From contig NZ_CP060007.1 of NCBI RefSeq assembly GCF_014168535.1, positions 2,666,001 to 2,730,000 on the forward strand: a stretch of DNA of 64,000 nt, written 5' to 3'. This document shows, in pieces, positions 32,549-41,298 of this stretch. Below the pieces are notes generated by a model. That model was not told the origin of the DNA. It ran no database searches and saw only the letters and a list, made by a program, of their open reading frames with translations. The position numbers and the translations under genes are program-made. Origin of the DNA: Lacibacter sediminis. Its GTDB lineage: Bacteria > Bacteroidota > Bacteroidia > Chitinophagales > Chitinophagaceae. How positions within the stretch are numbered: position 1 is the first letter of the stretch; every line of letters begins with the position of its first letter.

Positions 32549-34870
32549 ATGTATAAAAAGACTATCTGGACAATAGTAACTATTTGTTCCATTCTACTGT
32601 TAGCTGCATCCTGCTTTCGCAGTAAGGGCAGCGATGTTTCTTCAATTCCAAAAACTGTCAGCTACAATTTTCATATCCGCCCCATTCTTTCCGACAAATG
32701 TTTTAAGTGTCATGGTCCTGATGGTAACAAACGGGCTGCAGGTTTGCGTCTTGACATTGCCGACAGTGCTTTCGCACCACTCAAAGAAACAAAAGGTGCT
32801 TATGCATTAGTTGCAGGGGATCCAGAAAATTCGGAATTGTATAAGCGCATCATTTCAACTGATCCCGAATACATGATGCCCGAACCCGAATCGCATTTGG
32901 GTGCTTTAAGTGAGCATGAAATAAACCTGTTTAAAAAATGGATCGAGCAAGGTGCAAAATATGAATCGCACTGGGCATTTGCCTCCCCAAAGAAAATTCC
33001 GCTTCCAAAAATAGATGATAAGGATCGTGCAAAAAATGAGATCGATTATTTTATCCTGAGCAAATTGGAAGAACAGGGTCTTGCACAAAATGAAGAAGCT
33101 GATAAGGAACGTTTATTAAAACGAATTGCACTTGATATAACCGGCTTGCCGCCATCAATTGAGATGATGGACAAATTTGTAAATGACAAAACTGAGTTCG
33201 CATATGAAAAAATGATCGATGAATTGCTGGCTAGTCCACAGTATGGTGAGAAGATGGCTGTGCACTGGATGGATGTTGCCCGCTATGCAGATAGCTACGG
33301 TTACCAGGATGATAATATACGGTCGCAATGGCCATGGAGAGATTGGGTGATCCATGCATTCAATAAGAATCTTCCTTATGATCAGTTTCTTACCTGGCAA
33401 ATTGCAGGTGACATGTTGCCCGAAGCAAATAAAGAGCAAATACTGGCAACAGGATTTTTCCGTAATCATAAGTATACAGAAGAAGGTGGTGTGATTCCTG
33501 AAGAATATCGTGTGGAATACCTCGTCGATAAAACAAAAACCTTTGGTAAAGGAATATTAGGCATCACAATTGAATGTGCACAATGCCACGATCACAAATA
33601 CGATCCATTCTCTCAAAAAGATTATTACTCCTTCCTTGCTTTTTTCAACAACACAAAAGAAGCAGGATTTGAAGGTGATGTAAGTGCATCAAAACCGGCA
33701 AAGAATCCAATACTCACTATCAGTGCAGAAGAACGGAAAAATATTCTCTCATTCATCAATACAAAAGATACCGGTAACCTTACTGTGTCTGTAATGGGCG
33801 AAAGAGATACACTGCGTAAAACTTTTGTGTTGAACCGTGGCGTGTACGATCAACCCGGTGAAGAAGTGAAAGCTGCAGCTATTCCTGCCGTAATGAAATT
33901 CGATACAAGCAAATTTACACGTAACAGGATCGGGCTTGCCCAATGGACAGTGAATAAAAGCAATCCGCTGACAGCAAGAGTTTTTGTGAACCTGATGTGG
34001 CAGGAATTCTTTGGAAGAGGCTTGGTAAAAACTTCCGGTGACTTTGGTATGCAGGGCGAGCTTCCTTCTCATCCTGAATTACTCGATTGGCTGGCGGTTG
34101 ATTTTATGGAGAACGGATGGAACGTAAAACGATTAGTGAAACAGATATTAACATCAGCAACCTATCGTCAGTCAGCAAAAGTTTCAGAAGAGCAATTGAA
34201 GAAAGATCCGGAGAATGTTTATTTAGCAAGAGGTCCACGTATCCGTTTAAAAGCAGAGTTCATTCGTGATCTCTATTTATCCAGCAGTGGATTACTGGTA
34301 AAAACAATTGGCGGGCCAAGTGTGAAACCCTATCAACCCAAAGGTCTTTGGGAAGCTGCCACTTCAGGAAGAGGCGTACTAGCAGTATACAGACAGGATC
34401 ATGGAGATGATCTGTACCGCAGGGGGCTGTATACATTTATTAAATTAACGGTACCGCCACCGGGTATGACCATGTTTGATGCCAGCAACCGTGATCAATG
34501 CGAAGTGAAGCGGTTAAAAACAAATACACCATTGCAGGCATTGATCATGATGAATGATCCCGCTGTACTGGAAGCATCAAGAGTGCTTGCACAAAAATTA
34601 ATGCTGGATCAATCGGCAGTAGCTGATAAAATAACAAAAGCTTTTCGACTGATCGTTTGCAGAAAACCATCAGCCAAAGAAGTAAGTATACTGGAGAAGT
34701 ACTACAACGAACAGCTGCAATTATTTCAACAGAAAAAATCTGATGCAACGATCATATTGAAGGCAGGTGAATATCCACAGAGTAATCAAGTGGATAAAAA
34801 TAAATCTGCTGCGTTGATGAAAGCCATCAATACCATATTCAACATGGAAGAAACAATTACAAAAACCTGA
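32549..34870 (+). CDS. PSCyt1-DUF1549-DUF1553 lipoprotein
   Basis: This predicted 773-residue protein starts at ATG 32549, which gives a lipobox (LLAASC, Cys 22). An upstream ATG at 32510 adds 13 residues before it. A cytochrome-like PSCyt1 domain follows with a heme motif, CFKCH (residues 51-55), then PSCyt2/DUF1549 (about 165-370, with YADSYGYQDDN and a second CxxCH, CAQCH at 343-347), then PSD1/DUF1553 (about 475-730, with ARVFVNLMWQEFFGRGL and the CEVKRLKTNTPLQAL region). These proteins are best known from Planctomycetes, usually paired with DUF1501. Role unknown. It heads a five-gene operon. Confidence 0.88.
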   Translation: MYKKTIWTIVTICSILLLAASCFRSKGSDVSSIPKTVSYNFHIRPILSDKCFKCHGPDGNKRAAGLRLDIADSAFAPLKETKGAYALVAGDPENSELYKRIISTDPEYMMPEPESHLGALSEHEINLFKKWIEQGAKYESHWAFASPKKIPLPKIDDKDRAKNEIDYFILSKLEEQGLAQNEEADKERLLKRIALDITGLPPSIEMMDKFVNDKTEFAYEKMIDELLASPQYGEKMAVHWMDVARYADSYGYQDDNIRSQWPWRDWVIHAFNKNLPYDQFLTWQIAGDMLPEANKEQILATGFFRNHKYTEEGGVIPEEYRVEYLVDKTKTFGKGILGITIECAQCHDHKYDPFSQKDYYSFLAFFNNTKEAGFEGDVSASKPAKNPILTISAEERKNILSFINTKDTGNLTVSVMGERDTLRKTFVLNRGVYDQPGEEVKAAAIPAVMKFDTSKFTRNRIGLAQWTVNKSNPLTARVFVNLMWQEFFGRGLVKTSGDFGMQGELPSHPELLDWLAVDFMENGWNVKRLVKQILTSATYRQSAKVSEEQLKKDPENVYLARGPRIRLKAEFIRDLYLSSSGLLVKTIGGPSVKPYQPKGLWEAATSGRGVLAVYRQDHGDDLYRRGLYTFIKLTVPPPGMTMFDASNRDQCEVKRLKTNTPLQALIMMNDPAVLEASRVLAQKLMLDQSAVADKITKAFRLIVCRKPSAKEVSILEKYYNEQLQLFQQKKSDATIILKAGEYPQSNQVDKNKSAALMKAINTIFNMEETITKT

Positions 34871-36318
34871 TGATGGAAAAACAAATTCTTGAACATGGTT
34901 TAAATCTAAACCGTCGCCGTTTTTTATCAAGACTTGGAATGGGCATTGGTGGTATGGCATTAGGCTCATTACTTGTTCCTGATATGCTTGGTGGTAATAC
35001 GGAAGAAGCAATACTTGCCGGCTTGCCTCAATTTGCACCGAAGGCCAAGCGTATTATCTATCTCTTTCAAAACGGAGCGCCATCGCAATTAGATCTGTTT
35101 GATTATAAACCGATGCTGGAAAAAATGCATGGACAGGATCTGCCTGCATCTATCCGCATGGGGCAACGCTTAACAGGTATGACGGCCGACCAGGCAAAGT
35201 TTCCGTTAGCAGGAAGTTATTTTCAATTCAATCAATACGGACAAGCCAGAGCATGGATCAGTGATCTGCTTCCGCATACTGCAAGAGTGGTAGATGATCT
35301 CTGCATCATACGCAGTATGCATACCGAAGCAATCAATCATGATCCTGCATTAACTTTTTTTCAAACAGGAGCGCAGGTAGGTAACCGGCCAAGTATGGGT
35401 TCATGGCTTAGTTATGGCTTGGGAAGTGAGAATAAAAATTTACCTGCTTTCTGTGTGTTACTTTCAAAAGGAAAGGGAAATGGCCAGGGTGTTTATTCGA
35501 AATTATGGTCGAATGGTTTTCTTGATTCCGTTCACCAAGGTGTACAGTTTAGCAGTGGTGACAATCCGGTGTTGTATCTCAACAATCCGGATGGAATAGA
35601 TAAAAATGAGCGGCGCAAGATGTTGGACAACCTTGCTGAACTAAACCAGGAAACCTATAAAGAATTTGGTGATCCGGAAATACAGGCAAAAGTGCAGCAA
35701 TACGAAATGGCTTATCGTATGCAAACATCGGTACCTGATATAACCGATCTAAGTAAAGAACCGGAAGACATTATAAAATTATACGGACCCGATTGTTTAA
35801 CTCCCGGTACTTATGCAGCAAACTGTTTGCTTGCACGAAAACTCTCTGAAAATGGTGTTCGCTTTGTGCAATTATATCACCAGGGTTGGGATGGGCATAA
35901 CAATCTGCCAAGTCAGATAAAAGGCCAATGTGCTGATGTTGATAAAGCATCGGCAGCGCTTATTACCGATCTGAAGCAACGAGGTTTGCTCGATGAAACA
36001 TTGGTGATTTGGGGTGGAGAATTTGGTCGCACAAATTATTGCCAGGGGCCGTTAACGAAAGAAGATTATGGTCGTGATCATCATCCACGCTGCTTTACCA
36101 TCTGGATGGCAGGTGGTGGTGTAAAGCCCGGTGTGTATGGTGAAACAGATGAGTTTGGTTACAACATTGTAAAAGATCCTGTACATGTGCACGACTTTCA
36201 TGCAACAGTGCTTCACCTGATGGGTATGAATCATGAACAACTTACATTTAAACACTTGGGCAGGCGTTATCGGTTAACTGATGTAGCAGGGAATGTGGTG
36301 AAAGGATTGATTGCCTAA
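34870..36318 (+). CDS. DUF1501 (sulfatase-like fold) protein with Tat signal
   Basis: This 482-residue protein overlaps the upstream stop (TGATG). The N-terminus has a twin-arginine signal (NRRRFLSRLGMGIGGMALGSLL), so it is exported folded, consistent with a metal cofactor. Family landmarks: YLFQNGAPSQLDLFDYKP, CIIRSMHTEAINHDPA, and VIWGGEFGRTNY followed by GRDHHPRCFTIWMAGGG. The Asp/His pattern resembles alkaline-phosphatase-type metal sites. DUF1501 and DUF1549/DUF1553 pairs are common; their shared biochemical role is not established to my knowledge. Confidence 0.9.
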   Translation: MMEKQILEHGLNLNRRRFLSRLGMGIGGMALGSLLVPDMLGGNTEEAILAGLPQFAPKAKRIIYLFQNGAPSQLDLFDYKPMLEKMHGQDLPASIRMGQRLTGMTADQAKFPLAGSYFQFNQYGQARAWISDLLPHTARVVDDLCIIRSMHTEAINHDPALTFFQTGAQVGNRPSMGSWLSYGLGSENKNLPAFCVLLSKGKGNGQGVYSKLWSNGFLDSVHQGVQFSSGDNPVLYLNNPDGIDKNERRKMLDNLAELNQETYKEFGDPEIQAKVQQYEMAYRMQTSVPDITDLSKEPEDIIKLYGPDCLTPGTYAANCLLARKLSENGVRFVQLYHQGWDGHNNLPSQIKGQCADVDKASAALITDLKQRGLLDETLVIWGGEFGRTNYCQGPLTKEDYGRDHHPRCFTIWMAGGGVKPGVYGETDEFGYNIVKDPVHVHDFHATVLHLMGMNHEQLTFKHLGRRYRLTDVAGNVVKGLIA

Positions 36319-36329
36319 AGCAGGAAGAC

Positions 36330-36386
36330 AGAAGTACGATTTACGAAGTACGAGGTACGTACTTCCAACTTCGCAGTTCGTACTTA
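36330..36386. repeat. Imperfect palindrome of the GAAGTACGA type inside the operon
   Basis: The left arm (36331-36357) and right arm (36358-36384) are about 27 nt each and match in roughly 20 positions, built from AAGTACGA-like units meeting at GGTACGTACT. It lies between the DUF1501 stop and the next gene's start. A folded mRNA at this place could alter the ratio between upstream and downstream products. Confidence 0.6.
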
Positions 36387-36442
36387 GAACAACACGAATA
36401 GATTTAAATCAAGAAGAGCAAATCATACTTAAAAAACTAAAG

Positions 36443-37474
36443 TTGAATCGCCGCACGTTCATTAAACATTCTTCTCTGGCAACAGCATCATTGTATGCAA
36501 GTCCGTTATTATCTGCTTCAGAAAAGAACGAAATCATTCTCGGGCATAACCATAAACGTTATCGCATCAATACCAACTGGAGCCAGGCAGACTTTGCACG
36601 CAACCCTGTAAAAGACTGTCATGAAATGGTGCAGGATAAATTGGGGCGTATTATTCTGCTGACCAATGAAACAAAGAATAACGTCCTCATCTATGATAAA
36701 AGCGGGAGACTGATCACAACCTGGGGAAATGAATATCCGGGTGCACATGGGCTTACGTTGTTTAATGAAAACGGTACTGATACATTATTCATTTGTGATA
36801 ACAATCGCCACCAGGTAATTAAAACCACAATAGATGGGAGAGTATTAATGACATTGGACTATCCAAAAGAAACAGGTGCATACACAAAAGCAGATGAGTA
36901 TGTTCCAACAGAAACAGCCATTGCTGCTAATGGTGATATTTATGTAGCCGATGGTTATGGAAAAGACTTTATTATTCAATACGATTACAAAGGCAGCTAT
37001 ATCCGTCATTTCGGAGGAAGAGGAAATGAAGAAAAGCATTTATTAAATGCGCATGGCATTTGCGTTGATTACAGGGATAAGAACAAACCTTGTCTTGTGG
37101 TTACTTCACGACAACAACATGCGTTTAAACGATACACCTTAAATGGAGTTTATATTGATACCATTCCATTACCCGGAGCATGGGTTTGCCGACCAGTTAT
37201 AAAAGGCGATTATTTGTATGCTGCGGTTTTGCAAACAGATGCACGGCAAGGCGACAAGTCGGGTTTTGTAACAATACTCGATATAAACTATAAAGTGATC
37301 TCAAACCTCGGTGGCAATACACCTGCTTATACAGGTAATAAACCGAATGAACTGTACCAGACGATCAAAGTTTTTCAATACCCACATGATGTCTGTATTG
37401 ATGATGAAGAAAACCTGTATGTAGCACAATGGAACAGCGGGCAAGTATATCCTTACAAACTCCAGCCTTTATGA
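36443..37474 (+). CDS. Six-bladed beta-propeller (NHL-like) protein with Tat signal
   Basis: This is a 343-residue protein in this reading. There is no ATG between the upstream stop and the first conserved block, so I start it at TTG 36443. This places the twin-arginine signal (NRRTFIKHSSLATASLYA) at the very N-terminus. The frame opens earlier (TTG 36311) but that part is the palindrome. Propeller blades can be counted from repeats such as GRIILLTNETKNNVLIYDKS, LFICDNNRHQVIKT and IYVADGYGKDFIIQYD. The motifs are NHL/peptidyl-glycine-lyase-like with no visible catalytic signature. Confidence 0.78.
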   Translation: MNRRTFIKHSSLATASLYASPLLSASEKNEIILGHNHKRYRINTNWSQADFARNPVKDCHEMVQDKLGRIILLTNETKNNVLIYDKSGRLITTWGNEYPGAHGLTLFNENGTDTLFICDNNRHQVIKTTIDGRVLMTLDYPKETGAYTKADEYVPTETAIAANGDIYVADGYGKDFIIQYDYKGSYIRHFGGRGNEEKHLLNAHGICVDYRDKNKPCLVVTSRQQHAFKRYTLNGVYIDTIPLPGAWVCRPVIKGDYLYAAVLQTDARQGDKSGFVTILDINYKVISNLGGNTPAYTGNKPNELYQTIKVFQYPHDVCIDDEENLYVAQWNSGQVYPYKLQPL

Positions 37475-38256
37475 AAAGACTAGTGTTCCTTTTTCTTCTG
37501 GCTATTACCCAATACAGTTTTGCTCAACAGTTATTTCAACTGGCACCACCAGTATTGAACTATCGATCTGTGTTTTTTCAAGATGAGACGACACTTGAAA
37601 TAAAGTTTGAGCAGCCTGGTGCCGAAATCCGTTACACAATTAACGGTGATGAACCAACACCGAAAGATCTGCTTTACACAAAGCCAATAGTAATTGCAGG
37701 TAAAAGGGTAAGCATAAAAGCGAAGGCTATAGGAAAAGATTTTCTTCCATCAGAAACGGTTTACGTAGAGTTTATAAAGACAGGTAAAGTAATACAACAA
37801 ATCAGTTTTACCACACCTCATCCAAAATACACAACGAATAATAAGAATCTGCTGAACGATCATATCGGCGGGAATACAAGTTTCAGTTCAGGTGCATGGT
37901 TAGGCTATGACTGCGATACAGTTGAAATCGATATTGAATTAAAAAAGAATGAAACGATCAACGGTGTATTGGTAGACATTTTGCAGAATGAAAGCAGCTG
38001 GATCTTTTTACCTGAACAGGTGATCTTGTATTATTACGATGAGGCTAAAAAAAGTTATCTTCCATTGGGTAAAGAAACTTTTAGTAGCGAACGGCCATCT
38101 CAAAAACAAATTGATGCCCGAGAAATTATTCCCAAAATTACGGTCAAAGCAAATAAGCTGAAGCTGATATTATATCCATTAAAGAAAATACCTGCATGGC
38201 ATCCGGGCAAAGACAATCACGCCTGGTTATTCATTGATGAAATACAAGTATATTAA
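37471..38256 (+). CDS. Chitobiase-C-like / discoidin-like secreted protein
   Basis: This predicted 261-residue protein overlaps the previous stop by 4 bp (ATGA), so translation is coupled. Signal peptide MKRLVFLFLLAITQYSFAQ. Residues about 40-105 form a chitobiase/beta-hexosaminidase C-terminal-like beta-sandwich (EIRYTINGDEPTPKDLLYTKPI). Residues about 120-260 are an F5/8C-like carbohydrate-binding module (LLNDHIGGNTSFSSGAWLGY, ending in WHPGKDNHAWLFIDEIQVY). No catalytic residues are apparent, so it is probably a binding or structural partner. The same two modules recur at the end of the next protein. Confidence 0.78.
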   Translation: MKRLVFLFLLAITQYSFAQQLFQLAPPVLNYRSVFFQDETTLEIKFEQPGAEIRYTINGDEPTPKDLLYTKPIVIAGKRVSIKAKAIGKDFLPSETVYVEFIKTGKVIQQISFTTPHPKYTTNNKNLLNDHIGGNTSFSSGAWLGYDCDTVEIDIELKKNETINGVLVDILQNESSWIFLPEQVILYYYDEAKKSYLPLGKETFSSERPSQKQIDAREIIPKITVKANKLKLILYPLKKIPAWHPGKDNHAWLFIDEIQVY

Positions 38257-38258
38257 TC

Positions 38259-40403
38259 ATGTTACGTCTAAAGAATAGTTTGTTCAATATTTCTCTTTTG
38301 CTGAATTGCCTGTTGCTGTTCCTGTTATTTTTCGAAAACAGGATATCAGTGCCGCTATGGTTACAGGTAATTGGGCGCACACATCCACTTGTATTGCATT
38401 TTCCTGTGGTGTTAGTGGTCATGTATGCATTGCTTGTGTTGTTTTTTCATGCACAGAAAACAAAGGATGATCACAATCTGTATATCGCTGATCTTATTTT
38501 ACAATTAGCTGCTTTTACTTCAGCCATTACTGCTTTGGCAGGATTTTTCTTATCAAAAGAAGAAGGCTATGATACTGATGCTTTGCAATGGCACAAATGG
38601 AGTGGGGTCGCTATTTCACTTTTTATGTTGCTGTGGTGTTTTTTCAAAAACATGTTACAAGCAAGGAAGATCACAGCTTTTGCTACTTCTATTGTGGCAC
38701 TTGTGCTGATTGTCATTGCAGGTCACCAGGGCGCTGGCATAACACATGGAGAGAATTTTGTATTGGCTCCTGTAACACCTGAAAAAAAACAAGCTGCTGT
38801 ATCAGTTGAAGAGGCGGAGTTGTATACCCACTTGGTGAAGCCCATACTTGAAGCCAAATGTATTTCCTGCCATAACAGCAAAAAAGCAAAAGGCGAACTG
38901 GTAATGGAAACAGAAGAACCGTTGTTGAAGGGAGGGAAGAACGGAGTTTTATGGGATAGTACTTCTGCCGATTTGGGTTTGTTGTTACGAAGAATACATT
39001 TACCACTTGAAGAGAAAAAGCATATGCCACCACAAGGCAAACCTCAATTAACAGATGATGAAATTGTAATATTGAGACACTGGATAAAAAAAGGATCAGA
39101 TTTTAAATTGCGTGTTGCTGATCTGGCAACAGATGATTCATTGTTTGTAGTGGCAAACAATATTTTGACGGCTGCAGAAACAGCAGAATATGATTTTGAT
39201 GAAGCAGATGCTGCTGTTGTTAAAGATCTCAATACAGTTAACCGGGTGGTTGCTGCAGAAGCACTTGAGTCACCGGCGTTGAATGTGAGTTTTTTCAACA
39301 GTAAACTGTTTAAAGCAGAACAGCTGGCAGAATTGTCTAAAATAAAAAAGCAGATCGTTTCACTTGATCTGTCGCAAATGCCAGTAAAAGATGTGGATAT
39401 GAAGATCATCGGTGAGTTTGAAAATCTCCGGAAACTTAACCTGAGCTTTTCTGCGATTACCGGTGCCGGTCTTACAGAGTTGAAGCGGTTAAAATTTTTA
39501 AGAAGCCTTTCGATATCCGGTACAAAAGTTACTGCAGAACAGTTGAAACAGTTACAAAGCTTTCCGCAACTTAAAACAGTTTATACATGGAATATGCCTG
39601 TCGCTTCAGCTGATATGGAGAAAGTAAAAACGCAAATGAAAAACATTCGCTTTGAAACAGGTTTTAAAGGTGATACTTTGATTTTGAAATTATCAACACC
39701 TATTGTGCAGAATGAAGAATCGATCATCACTTCACCTATCCCATTAAAGCTGAAACATTACATCAACGGAACGACTATCCGGTTTACGAAAGATGGCAGC
39801 GATCCTGACAGCCTAAAGTCACCGGTATTTAAACCCGGAGAAATGATCGATGGAAATGTTTTTATAAAAGCAAAAGCCTACAAACCAGGCTGGATAAGCA
39901 GCGATATCATAGAAGTGAATTTTTACAGAAGTACTTATAAAGCTGATAGTGTATCATTCCTGTTGCAACCCGATCCTGCATATAAAGGAGAAGGCAAAAT
40001 GTTATCGGATCATATAAAAGGTGAATTAAATTTCCGCTTAGGCAGCTGGCTGGCATGGCGACAAACAAGAATGGAAGCTTTGCTGCAATTCAATAAACCA
40101 ACTATTGTAAAAAGCGTAACACTTAGTACGTTGATTGATGTTGCGAGTTATATTATGCCTCCATCAAGTATTGAAATTTGGGGGGGCGATGATATGAAGA
40201 AAATGAAGTTGCTTGGTACTTTAAAGCCAACACAACCAACAATGCTTCAGCCATCGTCGCTGCGGGGTTATGAATGTAAGTTCAACCCATCTACCGTAAA
40301 ATATATCAAGATCATAGGTAACACTGTAAGTAAACTACCGGCTTGGCATCCGGGTAAAGGAGATAAGGGATGGTTATTTGTAGATGAAGTGCTGGTGAAT
40401 TAA
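38259..40403 (+). CDS. DUF2231-like membrane protein with cytochrome, LRR-like and discoidin modules
   Basis: This 714-residue multidomain protein starts with about four membrane helices of DUF2231 type (residues 10-155, including RTHPLVLHFPVVLVVMYALLV). A PSCyt1 heme-binding segment follows with CISCH (201-205). Then comes a leucine-rich-repeat-like stretch (about 350-460: LRKLNLSFSAITGAGLTEL), a chitobiase-C-like domain (about 490-560, DGSDPDSLKSPVF) and a C-terminal F5/8C-like module ending in WHPGKGDKGWLFVDEVLVN. It probably anchors the operon's complex in the membrane and may carry electrons (inference). It is the last gene of the operon. Confidence 0.78.
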   Translation: MLRLKNSLFNISLLLNCLLLFLLFFENRISVPLWLQVIGRTHPLVLHFPVVLVVMYALLVLFFHAQKTKDDHNLYIADLILQLAAFTSAITALAGFFLSKEEGYDTDALQWHKWSGVAISLFMLLWCFFKNMLQARKITAFATSIVALVLIVIAGHQGAGITHGENFVLAPVTPEKKQAAVSVEEAELYTHLVKPILEAKCISCHNSKKAKGELVMETEEPLLKGGKNGVLWDSTSADLGLLLRRIHLPLEEKKHMPPQGKPQLTDDEIVILRHWIKKGSDFKLRVADLATDDSLFVVANNILTAAETAEYDFDEADAAVVKDLNTVNRVVAAEALESPALNVSFFNSKLFKAEQLAELSKIKKQIVSLDLSQMPVKDVDMKIIGEFENLRKLNLSFSAITGAGLTELKRLKFLRSLSISGTKVTAEQLKQLQSFPQLKTVYTWNMPVASADMEKVKTQMKNIRFETGFKGDTLILKLSTPIVQNEESIITSPIPLKLKHYINGTTIRFTKDGSDPDSLKSPVFKPGEMIDGNVFIKAKAYKPGWISSDIIEVNFYRSTYKADSVSFLLQPDPAYKGEGKMLSDHIKGELNFRLGSWLAWRQTRMEALLQFNKPTIVKSVTLSTLIDVASYIMPPSSIEIWGGDDMKKMKLLGTLKPTQPTMLQPSSLRGYECKFNPSTVKYIKIIGNTVSKLPAWHPGKGDKGWLFVDEVLVN

Positions 40404-40503
40404 ACACACTACACAAATATCCTGTTGTGATAATTGTAATTTTCCCTGAACTTCTTAGTTGGATTTTTTATTGGAAGCTGATGTAGAGTACAGATCAGTT
40501 GAA

Positions 40504-40559
40504 CATATAACAGTTATATGCTAGCTGCAAGTTGCTCAAACAAATTGTTGAGCAGTTTT
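40504..40559. terminator. Candidate terminator between convergent operons
   Basis: TGCTCAA (40533-40539) pairs with TTGAGCA (40548-40554), with an 8-nt loop, then GTTTTA. An adjacent palindrome, CATATAAC-a-GTTATATG, lies at 40504-40520. The 153-bp gap separates the last propeller-operon gene from the response regulator. The U-tract is short, so the call is tentative. Confidence 0.45.
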
Positions 40560-41265
40560 ACACTTCTTCTTCCACATTAAATATGTACCCGGCTCCATAC
40601 ACATTACTCAAGCTGATCTTTTTCGATTGAGCGAAGATCTTCCGCAGGCGTGAGATAAACACGTCAAGACTTCTTCCAAGAAAGTAATCATTCTCCCCCC
40701 AAATGCGGATGAGGATGTCTTCTTTTTTAATACGTTTATTTTTGTTTTGATAAAAGTATTCGATCAGCTCTGCTTCACGGGTGGTGAGTTTAGCTACTTT
40801 TTTATCAGGTGTTGTTACAGTAAGCTGCTCACGGTTGTACAATATATCCCCGATCATATAAGTTGAGAGTTGCACTTTCGGCGCAACAGCACCGGAAGTC
40901 ATCTTCAAAATATTTTTCAGCTTCAATGCCAGCTCATCAATATCAAAAGGCTTACTGATATAATCAGCAGCACCAATATTCAATCCCGTGAGCCGGTCTT
41001 TCTTTTCTGTGCGGGCAGTTAGAAAAACAAAAGGTATATGTTCTTTTATCTTCACAATGTTTTCTGCTAACTCGAATCCGCTTTTCTGCGGCATCTGCAC
41101 ATCCAGTAAACAAAGACCATAGGTGGATGCATTCTCCCGGAATGCTTTTAAGGCGTTCTTAGGATTATCATACCAGTCAATATCAAATCCTTTCGTCTCA
41201 AGATATTGTTTGATAAGACTACCCAGATCCTGTTCATCTTCCACAAAAAGTATTTTTTCTGTCAT
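40558..41265 (-). CDS. OmpR-family response regulator
   Basis: This 235-residue protein has an N-terminal receiver domain with the phospho-acceptor Asp at residue 55 (CLLDVQMP), acidic residues in FVEDEQD and the conserved Lys 105 in SKPFD. The C-terminal winged helix (about 130-232, with LTTREAELIEYF and RSLDVFISRLRKIF) binds DNA. It is 33 bp downstream of the kinase in the same operon. Being divergent from the SusC locus, it probably controls that locus. Confidence 0.93.
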   Translation of the reverse strand: MTEKILFVEDEQDLGSLIKQYLETKGFDIDWYDNPKNALKAFRENASTYGLCLLDVQMPQKSGFELAENIVKIKEHIPFVFLTARTEKKDRLTGLNIGAADYISKPFDIDELALKLKNILKMTSGAVAPKVQLSTYMIGDILYNREQLTVTTPDKKVAKLTTREAELIEYFYQNKNKRIKKEDILIRIWGENDYFLGRSLDVFISRLRKIFAQSKKISLSNVYGAGYIFNVEEEV

Positions 41266-41298
41266 TTTCTCCTCGTTAATACATTACAATCATTGATC

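Noticed and set aside
36311..36442. Long N-terminal extension of the propeller protein from TTG 36311
   Set aside because: The extension is encoded by the palindromic repeat and would place the Tat signal internally.
40446..40557. Small gene or RNA in the 153-bp gap between the propeller operon and response regulator
   Set aside because: Only hairpins and a palindrome seen; no start codon with a plausible frame.
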